From Ailanthus altissimus (taxonomy: Eukaryota > Streptophyta > Magnoliopsida > Sapindales > Simaroubaceae): a stretch of 64,000 nt of DNA. The notes under the pieces were generated by a model that made no database searches, had not been told where the DNA came from, and was given only the letters and a program-made list of their open reading frames with translations. Position 1 is the stretch's first letter, and every line of letters begins with the position of its first letter. The position numbers and the translations under genes were made by a program. Shown here piece after piece: positions 37,826 through 50,600 of this stretch. The stretch spans positions 34,098,501 through 34,162,500 of the forward strand of contig OX327684.1 of assembly GCA_946807835.1 (NCBI GenBank). Direction: 5' to 3'.

Positions 37826-38129
37826 TCTTTGAGGCCCCACCCACATATTGTTGACTCTTAAGTTGCTAATACCTCATCTGATATTTGCCACGCAAATAAT
37901 AAAACTTAAGATCATAAACTGATTAGTGCAGCAATGGTCGTGATTCATGCTTGTTTTAGCATTATATCAATCCGAAAGTCTACTTTTTTCACACGTACAA
38001 TAAAATATAATTTACACATTCTCTCCTATATGTATGATCATTCCACTTACATTCTCCACATAGATTCCCCCGCATAACTCTTAGCTCCCTCTTTTGTGTG
38101 CGAGATTGAGACGGAGAGAGAGAAGTGAG

Positions 38130-41100
38130 ATGGCCAACAAATCTACTTCATCTCATGAAAATATTCGAACAATTCGCTCAGGGATAAAGCTGCTGTTGAT
38201 GATAATATATTTGGGCACTCTTATGACATGGATCATGATGCCCACCAACACATACAGGCAACATTGGTTGCTTCATCTGCGAGCTAAGTTCAGCTTCACT
38301 ACGTATTTTGGAGTGCAAGGTTTGTACTCTTTGAAAAGCTTTCTCACAGTTTTGCAAGATATTGCTGCTTCACGGGATTTCGCGGATTCGTTTTTATTTT
38401 TTTTAAGGATTTATAATATGGAAAATGTCAATGTTACTGTAGGTACAACGCTTTTGATTTACACATTTCCAATTCTATTTATCGCTGTCACCGGCTGTGT
38501 GTACCTTCATCTTGGAAAGAAATTGAATGATAATAAACTGGAAAGGTATGTTACCATTCTGCTGTCTGGATAATTCTTCGTGACAAGGCAAGATCAAACA
38601 CTTCTTAAGTTCTAATGTTTGTTTGTTTGCAAATGGGTTTGAATCAACAGCAATGGCAAGAAAAATCGCTTGGCCTTATGGGAAAGACCGATGCTGGTGA
38701 AAGGGCCCCTGGGGATTGTTTCTAGCATAGAGCTAACCTTCTTTATGATGTTCATTGCACTGCTAATCTGGTCTATCGCTACTTACCTTCATAACAGCTT
38801 TGCTACTATCAGCCCACAGTCAGCCGCAGAACAAGGAGAGAAAGTGTGAGAACTTGTTGTAAATCAAATGAAACTAAACTTGAATTTAATATGTATTTAT
38901 ATTTGCGATTAACAATAATTTGGCAGATGGGAAGCTAAGTTGGAGAGCTCAGCGCTAAGGTTCGCTCTTGTTGGAAATATTTGTCTTTCACTTCTCTTCT
39001 TCCCGGTGACTCGTGGCTCATCGGTGCTGCCACTTTTCGGCCTAACCTCAGAGGGCAGCATCAAGTATCATATATGGCTGGGTCACATGGTCATGACACT
39101 CTTTACAGCTCATGGTCTCGGCTACATCATCTATTGGGCCGTTACAAGTCACATTTCAGAGGTTAGTGACCTTGACTTTTGTTATCATGGTAGCCTATTA
39201 GTATAACTTAACTGCTTTTCTCTTTCTTTTTTGGTCATTTAATTTTGGTTAGATTTTTTGCCATTTCTGGTCAGTTTTCTTCTTTTCTGGGAAATAGGTA
39301 ATTATCTACCTCTCCGAGAAAACAGAAAGAGAAGGCTTAATAACCTTGATAAAGTTTGGCACCACCATTCTGTTAAAAAGAAAAGAATCACCATCTTCCT
39401 TTCGATGAAGAGTCATGAAAATTGGCGTCTAAGCCTACGCGAGTACGCCTCTTTCCAATATTATGGTTAACAAGTAACCTTACGTGCACATAGTAGTCAC
39501 CTAAGTAATCGACTAGTGTTATGCATGATTAATTTTTTAATAAATATTAATCACAAGTGTTAAATATAAAATATATATTAGCTTGTAATAAAATATGAAT
39601 GAGAGAGTCCGGATCTTTACTAAATTTAGTATTATGGTGTAGATTACGGTCAACTTAGTTATGTGAATGGACGGTTGGATTCATACGATTATTGTCTGCC
39701 TCCCTTTTATGTCTTTGAATTGGACCCACAAGTTAGTCTCTCTTTTTAGGAACTTTTGTTTTTGTTTGTTTGAAAAATTGTCAGTTTTGCTTACGTCATT
39801 GCTGTTGTGGCATTTTTACCACTTTTTAAACACTTGTTCTGCATGCATGTATTATGGTCACCAAAGAGATCATAATTCAACGGTCCGGATCATCACATGA
39901 GTTTTGACCTATGGAGACGGTAGATTACTATCGTAGTGTGTGGCCACTAAAATTAGGCCGACACGTGGTAATTGAGCCGGACCCTCCATTTTGGAAGTTG
40001 ATATGGGCCTAACGTTCCATAATGATCGGACTACATGCAGACCACGTGCTTGTTTTGTCAGAGGCCCGCATATTACTATGAAAATGTCATTCACATTTTG
40101 GCCCAAAGTCAAAAAAACACGGAGACACCGATTACCACTTGCCACCCAAAAGCGAATCTTGAAATCTTTCCAAAAAAAAAAAGCGAATCTTGAAAAGCTG
40201 AAAGCACTGCTAATGAAGACGAGAAAAGTCGACAGATTGACCCACATAAAATAATTGATATGCGGTAGCCATTAAGATCACGCACGATCGTCGATCATTT
40301 ATCTAGCTTTATATCCGGCATTTCTATCCTATTTTGTGCCCTTTTTTTTGTTTGAAAGATATTTAGTGCCATTTGTTACATCAGATAGAATGGGATTGAA
40401 TTGGTTTAAAATTGTTAAAATTAAATAAAATATAGTAGAATTGAATTATATTTAGTATTGTATTGTGTTTGGTGTATTATAGGATTAGATAATATATTAT
40501 ATATAATTTCATTTTGAGATTATAAAATAATTAAAATTTTAAATATTTATTTAATTATTATTTTTTCACATTAATGAAAATATAAATTATTTAAATATTT
40601 ATTTTTAGTTTAATTATTACATATTTAAATAATTTTGATTTGTAATAATAAATTTTTAAACATACATTAACTTTGTAATATTATTTTTTAGTAAATATTA
40701 ATTATTAATATTTAATATTGTTTATAAATTATATTTTGTTATTAATTTGATTTGTATTATATTTTATTATCTAATAATTATTTCTTTTATGAATTATAAT
40801 ATTTTAAATGTTTTTTTGAAAGGTATAATATTTAAATGTTATTCATTATTTTTAAAAATAAATAATTTAATTTAAATTTATATATATATATATATTAGTG
40901 AAGAGCTTATCGTGGGATAAGTTATCCCCACTTATTTATCCCCCCTTATTTTTTCAAGCCAATCATGGAATTGGACAAAAAATTATACTATTTCAAACCA
41001 AACATGTCCTTAAATAAAAAAATTAAAAAAAAACTAGAATCCCCTATTAAATTAAGTTTTTAAAATTTTTAAGGTATTTTGACATGTGTTATTATGTATG

Positions 41101-43238
41101 TGTAATCAAGATTTTTTTTATTATATTATTTTTTATTAACTATTAATCACATACTTATATTTGTTAAGATGAAAACTTAAATTAAGAGAGAATTTTCGTT
41201 AAGATAAAATTTTTTTGGTCATTTTATTTACCGTTGATTCCTTTTGCTAGTTGCCCCATTTTTTTCTTGTGATTACTGTTGAAAATAAAATTCAAAAATA
41301 TCAATAATGCTATCATCTGAAATTATTGGCAGGACAATTAACTTAATAAAATTGCCATGAAGTTAGCAACCATTCATTTTACTCAAAGAGGAAAAATGAG
41401 TTCTTGAATCTTCATAACATAACCTCTAAAAAGTTACTGTGTTGATTCAATGCAGATGGTAAAATGGGCTAAAATCGGTATATCAAACGTTGCTGGAGAG
41501 CTATCGTTGTTAGCTGGTCTAGTCTTGTGGGTAACAACAATCCCTCGAATACGCCGCAAGTTTTTCGAGCTCTTCTTTTATACTCATTACCTTTACATAC
41601 TGTTTGTGGTGTTCTTCGTATTTCACGTTGGCGTCTCTTACTCATGCATTATGCTTCCTGGTTTTTACCTCTTCCTGGTCGATCGTTACCTACGATTCTT
41701 ACAATCCCGACAAAGAGTTCGTTTACTTTCTGCCCGTCTCTTACCATGTGAAACTGTGGAGCTCAACTTCTCTAAATCCCCCGGTGAAGTTACTATATCC
41801 TAGTTCACTAGTTCTGTGTTGGAGTTACTTCACTCGATACAAAGATTGTGAATTATGATCTGTTCATTTATTTGTTTTACTAGGTTTGTATTATAACACG
41901 ACGAGCATTATGTTCATAAATGTACCGAGCATTTCCAAGCTGCAGTGGCATCCTTTTACTATTAGTTCTAATAGTAATTTGGAACCAGAGAAAATGAGTG
42001 TGGTCATTAAAGGTGAAGGAAGTTGGTCCAAGAAGCTTTATCAGATGCTTTCATCGCCTTCTTCAATTGATCGTCTTGAGGTCTCTGTTGAGGGTCCTTA
42101 TGGACCCGCTTCAACTCACTTTCTAAGGTCTGCACTACAAGAAAGAGACAATGCTTTAAGCATCTCTTTTTTTTTTTTTTTTTATAGCTTTTCTGAAGTA
42201 ATTTCATTGTACATATATGGTATTGTATTGAACAATGATCATTTTGTAGGCATGACGCACTTGTGATGGTGAGTGGAGGCAGTGGCATAACTCCTTTTAT
42301 CTCTATAATCCGAGAGATCATCTTCGCAAGCTCAATAACCAAATGCAAGACTCCACAAGTAATTCTAATTTGCTCATTCAAAAACTCTTCTGACCTCACT
42401 ATGTTAGAACTTTTGCTTCCAATTTCGGGCACCCCATCTGAGCTTTCGAATTTGAAGCTACAAATCGAGGCCTATGTAACAAGAGAGAAACAACCCACGA
42501 CAGAAAACCCAAAGCTCCCTCGAGCCTTATGGTTCAAGCCCCATGCAACTGACGCACCCATATCATCCATTTTAGGCCAAAATAGCTGGTTATGGCTTGG
42601 CGCAATAGTCTCATCGTCATTTATCATTTTCCTGGTATTAATTGGGATTATTGGACGCTACTACATTTATCCTATTGATCACAATACCAATCAAATTTTC
42701 TCCTACCCTTTAAGAACATTCTTGAATATCTTGGCTATATGTTTATCCATAGCCGCAACAGCCAGTGCAGCTGTGCTTTGGAACAAGAAACAAAATTCCA
42801 GGGAAGCAAGGCAGATACAAAACATGGAAGGATCAACACCTACTGGATCTCCAGAATCTTGGGTTCATAATGCTGATAGAGAACTGGAAAGTCTCCCACA
42901 TCAATCTCTTGCCCAAGCTACCAATGTGCACTACGGGGAAAGACCTGACCTAAAGAGTAAGTTCATTTCTTGTAGCCATAACATGCGTAGATTGAAACTT
43001 AAAATGGTTTAGGCCTTCACTTCTGCTTAGTTAATTTGTCCCAGGTAACACGATTGTTAATTTTTTTTTTCTCTCTCTCTCTCCTATGGTGGTTGCAGAA
43101 ATGATTTTTGGATGCAAAGGATCAAGTGTTGGAGTTATGGTTTGTGGTCCAAAGAAAATGAGACATGAAGTTGCTGCAATCTGTTCATCTGGTCTGGCGG
43201 ATAATTTGCATTTTGAATCTATCAGCTTTAGCTGGTGA
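38130..43238 (+). CDS. FRO2: Ferric reduction oxidase, FRO2 type
   Basis: Eight exons: 38130-38319, 38443-38545, 38651-38845, 38927-39161, 41456-41783, 41884-42127, 42250-42956, 43099-43238. All are in phase, giving 713 residues, close to FRO2 of Arabidopsis (725) along its whole length. The enzyme is a plasma-membrane flavocytochrome that passes electrons from cytosolic NAD(P)H through FAD and two hemes to external Fe(III) chelates. Visible: several membrane helices, heme ligand pairs H211/H225 and H285/H298 (13 and 12 residues between, the bis-heme pattern), FAD motif HPFT at 373-376, nucleotide motif GGSGITPF at 441-448 and CGPKKM at 683-688. Two more helices lie in the second half (WLWLGAIVSSSF; ILAICLSIAATAS). 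Intron 4 is 2.3 kb and filled with AT-rich repeat DNA. The start is the ATG in AGATGGCC; upstream codons lack an ATG. FRO2 versus a close paralogue is not separable here. Confidence 0.95.
39162..41455. other. FRO intron 4, repeat-rich
   Basis: A 2.3-kb intron between otherwise small introns. It holds a 16-base direct repeat AAGCGAATCTTGAAA near 40149 and 40182. 40370-41010 is AT-rich with GTGTTTGGT at about 40466 and its inverted form ACCAAACATG at about 40995, which suggests a decayed MITE. The short open frames inside it have no family signal. Confidence 0.5.
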
Positions 43239-44470
43239 TTTGCTCTTCCCCACTGCAAAGGAGGCGTCTGTTTTGTACGATTTCAGGGAATTTGGAATTG
43301 CAGCAGCATACACCTATGCAATAATATATATATAATTTCATGGCATGTTCATACATAAAAGTGTTGGCGACGGAAAACAAAATTGTGCTTCGTATTTTTT
43401 TTTTGGTCTTATTATGGATTTGCTCTCAATCGTTGCTCAATTGATATATTACTGCAACTCGTTGATAAGAGTATTATATGTTATATTCTGCCGTGAGGAA
43501 CATACATTAAGGCAGATGAGAAGAAACAACTGCCATAGATAATCACAATAATTTTTTTAACTAATATGAAGTTGATAGTTTATAAAAAAATAAAATAATT
43601 AAGAAATAAATCTCAACCACAAATAACTAATATAAAATACTTGTAAAGAAAAAAAGATTAAAAGAGAATTCTCATCACTGTGAAAAGAGACATCACATGG
43701 TCACTGTTTTGGGAACTCCTATAATTTGAAATCAAACTCAAACAAGAAAGGAGAAAACAAAATGAAATTATTCTTATAATATAAAGACAAAAAAAAAAAA
43801 CTCTTAAATTACGACACACGTTATAACTTTGTCCGGTTCCCTCTGTCTCTATCCGCGTCGCAGTGCCCATAAAATTCTTCATTCTCTCATCTGTTTCCAT
43901 AAAATAACCCTCGTCTGTATAAAATCCGCCTCCAAACTGCCGATTTTCAGTACTTCAAACCATATAATCGTCGCATCAAGGGTAGCGCCTGACTGCTTAT
44001 CCTTTACATGTATCGGCGAAACGCCACCTCTGAATTTTAGAAATTTTCAGCTAAACTAGATGTGGAAAAGACGCATAGATAGAAAATGTCATTGGAGGGA
44101 ATCAAAATAATAAACACAACCAACAGACGAGAAAAAGTGTAAAACTTGCCCAGGCCCAAAATTGCCTGGAAAATCATCCAAAAATCAGTTGGAAACTAAC
44201 AGGTAAGCGTCATATTTACAACGGGCGTGATCCACGGCACTACCAACCAGCCCACTTCAATCAGAACGTGGAAACAAGGAATACATGTTTACCTCTACCC
44301 AAGCCCGTAAACGAATTGCTTTTATTTGATAGTGATTGCTTTCATTTATATTTATACAGAATTATACAAAATTTCAAAAGAATGAAAATCAAAAATAAAA
44401 TAAAAGAAAGAAGAAAAAGCTATCTAGAACAGTTCGCTTTGCTGTGCATAGGCCTCCTTATCTACAAGAA
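43239..44470. other. Region between FRO and RIC1 (tail to tail)
   Basis: The FRO 3'UTR occupies the first part. At 43910-43925 a TATAAAATCC with mixed-composition sequence around it looks promoter-like, but no gene follows on the plus strand. The rest is AT-rich. The 76-codon frame 43829-44059 is not recognised. Confidence 0.4.
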
Positions 44471-44685
44471 TAATTGTGAGTGATGATTACAAGATTGCAA
44501 TTCAGACATTTCCCATGACTCAGTTTCCACGTTCATGGTCTCCACTCACTTGGATAAGGTAAATGTTCATTCATTGCATGGAAGACTGAACAGAATCAAA
44601 TTATCTGAGTATGGGACGTGTCATCAGAAAAGTTACTTTGATTAGCCCCCAATCTGTTGTCAAACAATGTCAAGGAAAACTACCC
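44471..44685 (-). other. Probable 3'UTR of RIC1
   Basis: Mixed-composition, non-repetitive DNA directly following the RIC1 stop codon on the minus strand. The polyadenylation site is not identifiable. Confidence 0.4.
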
Positions 44686-47600
44686 TCATCTCTTTTCTGA
44701 ATCTGCTAAGGATGAAAGTCTCTCTTCCAAGCCTTCAAGCAGATCATGGTACTCAGCAAATGCCGGGTAAGACTGAAAATAATAAAAATCAAAGAGCATG
44801 GTAAATTTTTGCAACTGGAACTTGCCAATTTGATGCCATCATCAGCAATGCTTTAAGAAAATACCTGTAAGGTGCTGGCATATGCTTTCCATAACCGCGT
44901 ATCATAGCGGAAAAGATCAAAAAGTACCTACATAAGATCACAAGGTAAATCAAGCTACCCAACCCCACTTCCCAAGTAGGCATAAAATATAGGTTACAGC
45001 TTAAAGGGAATATGACTTGTTAAGCTAGTGGACACTTATTCTAATGCACATATCTACAATGATCATTGATGCTGCAAACCTAGCTATATGGTAAAGATTA
45101 TTATTGGATGCTGGAAGAATGGTAATTGTAATCCCCCTACCCTACTTCCTCGGCACCTTTTGAGATCGAAACACTATTCCTGCTCAACTTTATCATCAAA
45201 ATATCATAAGAAACAAATTGCCAGCAAAAGATGCTAGTAATGTTGAACATTTATATCCATCACTGCTGAGATGCTGTAAATATAAAATTGAAGCTTGAAA
45301 TGATATGGCCAAGCAAGAACCCCACAGAAAAAAGTACAGGAGAACCTCAATAAAACACTTGGAACCAAGAAAACTCTATTAATTAAGCACATATTAATTA
45401 ATCGACTAACTAATAAAATATTAAATTATGAAGATATTCCTTTTTTTTTAAAATATTGTATATAATATCCTTTTATTGTAATTAAGGGAATTAATTTGAA
45501 TCTACTTTTCTTGATTACATATATAAAGTAGATTCATGAATTTTACTTGTTGAAGATAATAGTTCTACTATGGAGCACATATTGCACAAATAAGTACTCA
45601 GAGCGATAATAACATTGAATAATTGTTATTGCAATACAAGAGTGTCACACCAGAAATTCTTTTCGCATTATGAAAAGTAAGAGATGAGATCCAAGCCAAC
45701 ATTAATTTCAAGTATAAAGAAGCAGCACTAGATACATATTTACAAGGCCTCCAAACATATTGTATGAATTTAGTTGCATATTAATTGGCGTAGTAAGTCC
45801 TATATGAAACTACAAGGATTCTTCTATATTATCTTATAAATTTATCGGATTATTAATTTAGCATGTTGGCCCCAAGTCGAGACCGGCAAAAAATATTATG
45901 TAATCAAGATTATCAATTTATCGAGTATTAATTTATCGAAGTTCTACTATATATCTGAAATTCTCCTAAAATGCATCTCAGTGGGCTCAACAAAATTTTC
46001 CTAGTATGTCCCTTTCATTAGTGAACTAAGTTGAACCTGAAGCATCAGATGCCAACTTGAGACTTGAAAATGCATACATCTTCAAAGAAGTTCAAAACTT
46101 CAATTCTAACATAATAATTATGAGCTTCTCACAATACCAAAAAGCTGTAAAGCAATAGCAATAATGCTGGCATAATAAGTTAACAATGGTAAGTAAGAGT
46201 TATGTTAAATAAAGACAATTATACCTCAGATCGTCTTAAAAGAGTAGCCAGAACAACTATCCACTCTTTGAATTTGACAGAGCACATATGAGCCAGTAGG
46301 AATTCTGCATCCAACCTGCTCTGCAGCGTACCCATTTGAAGCTGGAAATATTAATTAGGATGATTTAGTCAGGGAAGAAATGTCAAGGTAAATTAAAAAA
46401 ATCAAATATTTCTTGTTATATCATGATTCAATAATTCTTCTGGGCTTATAATAATGAAATTACAATTTACTACAAGATTAAAATGAGAGACATATCAGAG
46501 TCCAGTTGATCATATCTCGAGCAAATAATTTTGATGTTATGTCATATTACTATAAAGGAGTCCAGTTAAAAATAGCAGAAATATGATCAAACAGCCTTCC
46601 AACTAGTTGTCTATTTTAAGAAAAATTTACAACATAATGCTAATTTTTCGATCAATTTCAATACAAAGGCAAGATAAAGATTAACAATGGAAAATAAAAA
46701 ACTCAATATTTAACGTAAGAAAGCTGATGATTTCCCTTTTCCATTATCCATCGATATTTCTTTAATATCATCATACTTTGTTTTAGCTAAAGAAAACACG
46801 ACAAAACAATAAGCCACACAACTTGTAAGCGGGAATCAGGGAAAGAAAAACAAGAATGGTGCTAAACTGCTACTGAAAAGTCAACCACTAATAAATTGAA
46901 GATGTCAATACCTTTTGCCCAATTAGTTCGAGCCCTGAAGCAAAATTCTCTAAACGAGCGCAAACACGTCCTTCACGTTGAAGATAATCCTGTTGTAAAT
47001 GTTAGCAAGCACTAAGATCACTTTAATTACCAAATCATAACCTAAATGAAAGTAAAAACTGTAAACTTCTCTCACCACTAAATCAAACTGGGTGCCTTTT
47101 ACAAATGCAACGAGCTTGGACAATTCTTTTCCTGACATCAAATAGCTAGCATGACTCTCTAAGATGTTCTTAACGGAGGCAACATTAGGACTCTGCTCCT
47201 TGGTTGAGGTGCTGCCCCAAAGAAGAAAAGCTTAGTGAATATGATTAGTTATTTCAAAATGCAGGGTTCAAATACATGCAAAATAGCTCTTAGGAATGCA
47301 CATCAACCTTTTATCCAAAGATGGCCTCTTATAACTAGAAGGAAAAAGAAAATAGCCCAGGAATCTGGGAGATAATTTGTCTGAATCAGTTGATGATTGT
47401 TCATATTCCCTTCCTGATCTCAGTAAGAATCTCACCTAGAAATAAAATAAAAAAAAGTCATTGCAATCCAACATTTAGATACCATTTCCCCAATTGAATA
47501 AAATTTATTTTCATGTCAAAACTGATACCAGCTCCCCAGCAAGTTCATATAAACATTCATCAAGTGTTGCCTGCAAAGGGTTCACCATTTGTTAGGGATC

Positions 47601-50600
47601 AATCATAAAAGCAAACAGTAAACAAAGAGATAACAAAACTTGAAAATCACAAGATCATGTCTACCTGTAATAAACGTAAGGCATTATATTGACTGACGGC
47701 AGGACCTTCAAGTTTAGCAATCACCTGTAGCATTCGCAAACACAATGAGAAACCAATCTACATTTTCACTTGACTGATTGGCTACTTCTTAAAATATAGG
47801 TAGCAATATGCTCTATCACTGCCAATTCTTTATGCAAACGGGAAATGTACTTCCTATTTCCTACTTAATGTTCATGAAATGCCTTATGAAGCCTGATATA
47901 TATGGACAAGCAGATTGCGATTCTTCGTTGGCTGAGAGAGAGATGGTGAATCTTACAAGAATATAGCAAGCAGCAGTGCGGTACCACCTTCGCTGGAAGC
48001 ATTCCTCAAACAACCTATTTATAACAAATAATATACAGGGTCATTTTTGGAACCCTTCTTCCTTAAAATGACAGGATGTAGCAAATACAGTGTTTAAGAA
48101 ATTTTGAATCATAGCTTCATCAGAAAAACATATCCACCAATTACTAAAAAAATCCTCAGACCAGCATTCTGGTAGAGAATGAGGAACAAGCCTATCCAAA
48201 TATCTATCATATAGCCAACACCGCTATAAAAGTTCCAGCAGTATTCAAAAAGACTGCATTGTGGTAGAGTACAAAGAAAAGGACATTCAAATACTTCCAT
48301 AAAACCAAAACAGTGAAGTTCAATTAACAGTCCAATCAGTCAATATTTCAGTAGGATCAGAATAGAAGGGTAGCACAACAGAGCTTTCACAAAGAGTACA
48401 TTTTTGGGAAAATCATTTCTTGGTGAGGTACAAAACATGGACTGTCAAAATCCCTGGGACCTAATGATGATTACTGCCTGCATGATCTGCAGGAGCTCTA
48501 GAAGGAAACTATGATGCAAACCAAGTCTTGATGCAAACATCAGTCCACATTTGAAGACCTGTGTTTTCTCCTAGTTACACAATTTCGTAGGTAAACAGTT
48601 CTATGCCACCTCTCAAACAAGAGGAGAAAACCAAAAGAATATATATAATATACAAGTAAAAGCATATACTCTGTTGATCTTCCAGCAGCAGAGAATAAGT
48701 CCGCCCAATGTCGACCATCAGTTTTTCTAGCAACGCTCACAACCACATTAAGATACTCAGGAAAGTTTCTGATCAAATGACAAGTCTTCTCCAAAAGAGA
48801 GAATTTAGTAGCCTGTTTAGAAACTGAGATCTGGTTCTTATTTATATTTTGCCTGCAAGGAAGTTTAAATTTCATTTAGATAAACATAACACTCAGACAC
48901 AAAGTTTAAGACTTCGAGCTTTGTAAAATCACAGGCACAAGAACAGTGTATATACAGTAACAACAAAACCCCAATAAAATATATCCAAAAACCATGCTAA
49001 ATTTTATTAAATGTACTTCATGAATTCAACAATAACTTATAAAGTGCACCTCCTGTATAAAAAGGGTTCAAATTTAAAAAAACTGGGACACAGGAAAGCT
49101 ATGTGAACAATGATAAATTATCAAGTTTGGGCTATGGTAAGCACAAACAATGATCAAATAATACTGAGATGGTCAATTTCTCATCCTAAAACATACCTGG
49201 AAATTTCAGCATCAAATACAGTAAAAAGTAGCCACTCTAGACAATGAGAGAAGTGAGGCTTCTCTGCAGATAATTGTGCCAACCGCAAAGCCTCATCCAT
49301 TTTGTCCCTCTGGCCGGCAAAAAAGAAAACAATCCAGAATTATCATAAAGCTGATACAGAACATCAATATACAAAGGGCAACCACCTGGTAACTTAGATT
49401 GAAACATGTAATCAACAAGCCCAGCATTTTCACTCAACCCTGACAAGAGAACCCAAGAAAGGGCATTTGTGCTCTGAAGGACCTACAGCACTAACTCTCT
49501 AAAAACAAATTCTCCACCTTTCTTTCTGACCAGACCAGCAGACTTAAACACGACATAAAGCAAGCAGGTTCAAGTCAAGCTTCAAAGGATAGTTTGACAT
49601 CATTGAGCTTAACCAATCTCAAATACTTGATATCCAAACACTATGACCAGCTAATCCAATATGAAAATGGCAATTCTCAAGAGTGTGTAAAAATAAAACA
49701 ACAGGAATTATCAAATGCTCCAGTTGAGAACTCAGTCAAGTACTATCAAATTACGAGCCTCTCTAAACATGATGTATGCCTGATTTTGATCTTATTTAGA
49801 ATTATGATTGGACAGCATTGATGGTTAATAGATTAGATTCCCAACTGCAGTAAGCAATCACTTGGTTACAACACATTCTGAGACAGGGACAATGACCAAT
49901 TTGATCCAGAAAAGCAAGAATAGTCATGAAGATTATCAAGGCAAAATCAAAAATTTAAAATACACAACAATATATAGTGCCAACATGTCATTTCTATAGA
50001 AGCAAAATTATATTCCATAAATAGCTAGAAAGTAAAATAAAACACTACATAACATCACACAATACTTCAGAACTCAGAAATTGTTCCCATTAACTAGTGA
50101 CAAACATACCACAGCCCATGATAATTTTTGGATCTATAAGTGTAGTCAATATTTTTTTATAGGAATATGGATAATAACATTGTCCAAACGCTCTTGCTGA
50201 TCTCCTTGGTGCTAACTGATTGCCTAGTCAGTCAACATAAAGCTACACATGGTTTTTTTGGATTAAGATTTTCCAGTTATGCATATGAGAACAATATTTC
50301 AAGAAAACATATAAGCTTCTGAATTCAATTCATCCAAGGTAGAATAAAACTTCGTTCCTCCTAACAAGATCACAGACCTTACCACTATAGAAAAACAAGA
50401 GACTACTATCAAAAAGAATAAAGTAACATTGATACCTGAAGGAGATGTCGGAGAAGGCAATGCAATATAGTTTGAGCTTGAGGAGTCGATTCAAAACAGG
50501 GAAACTCTGTGCATGCTGAAAATGACATTCTCTGGCTAACCCCAACAACAACACCAGCATTTGGAAGAAGCCCAAGAGGGTATACCTCACGATCAAATTC

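Noticed and set aside
43829..44059. 76-codon frame after a TATAAAATCC
   Set aside because: Promoter-like start, but the peptide resembles nothing known and no further exon was seen.
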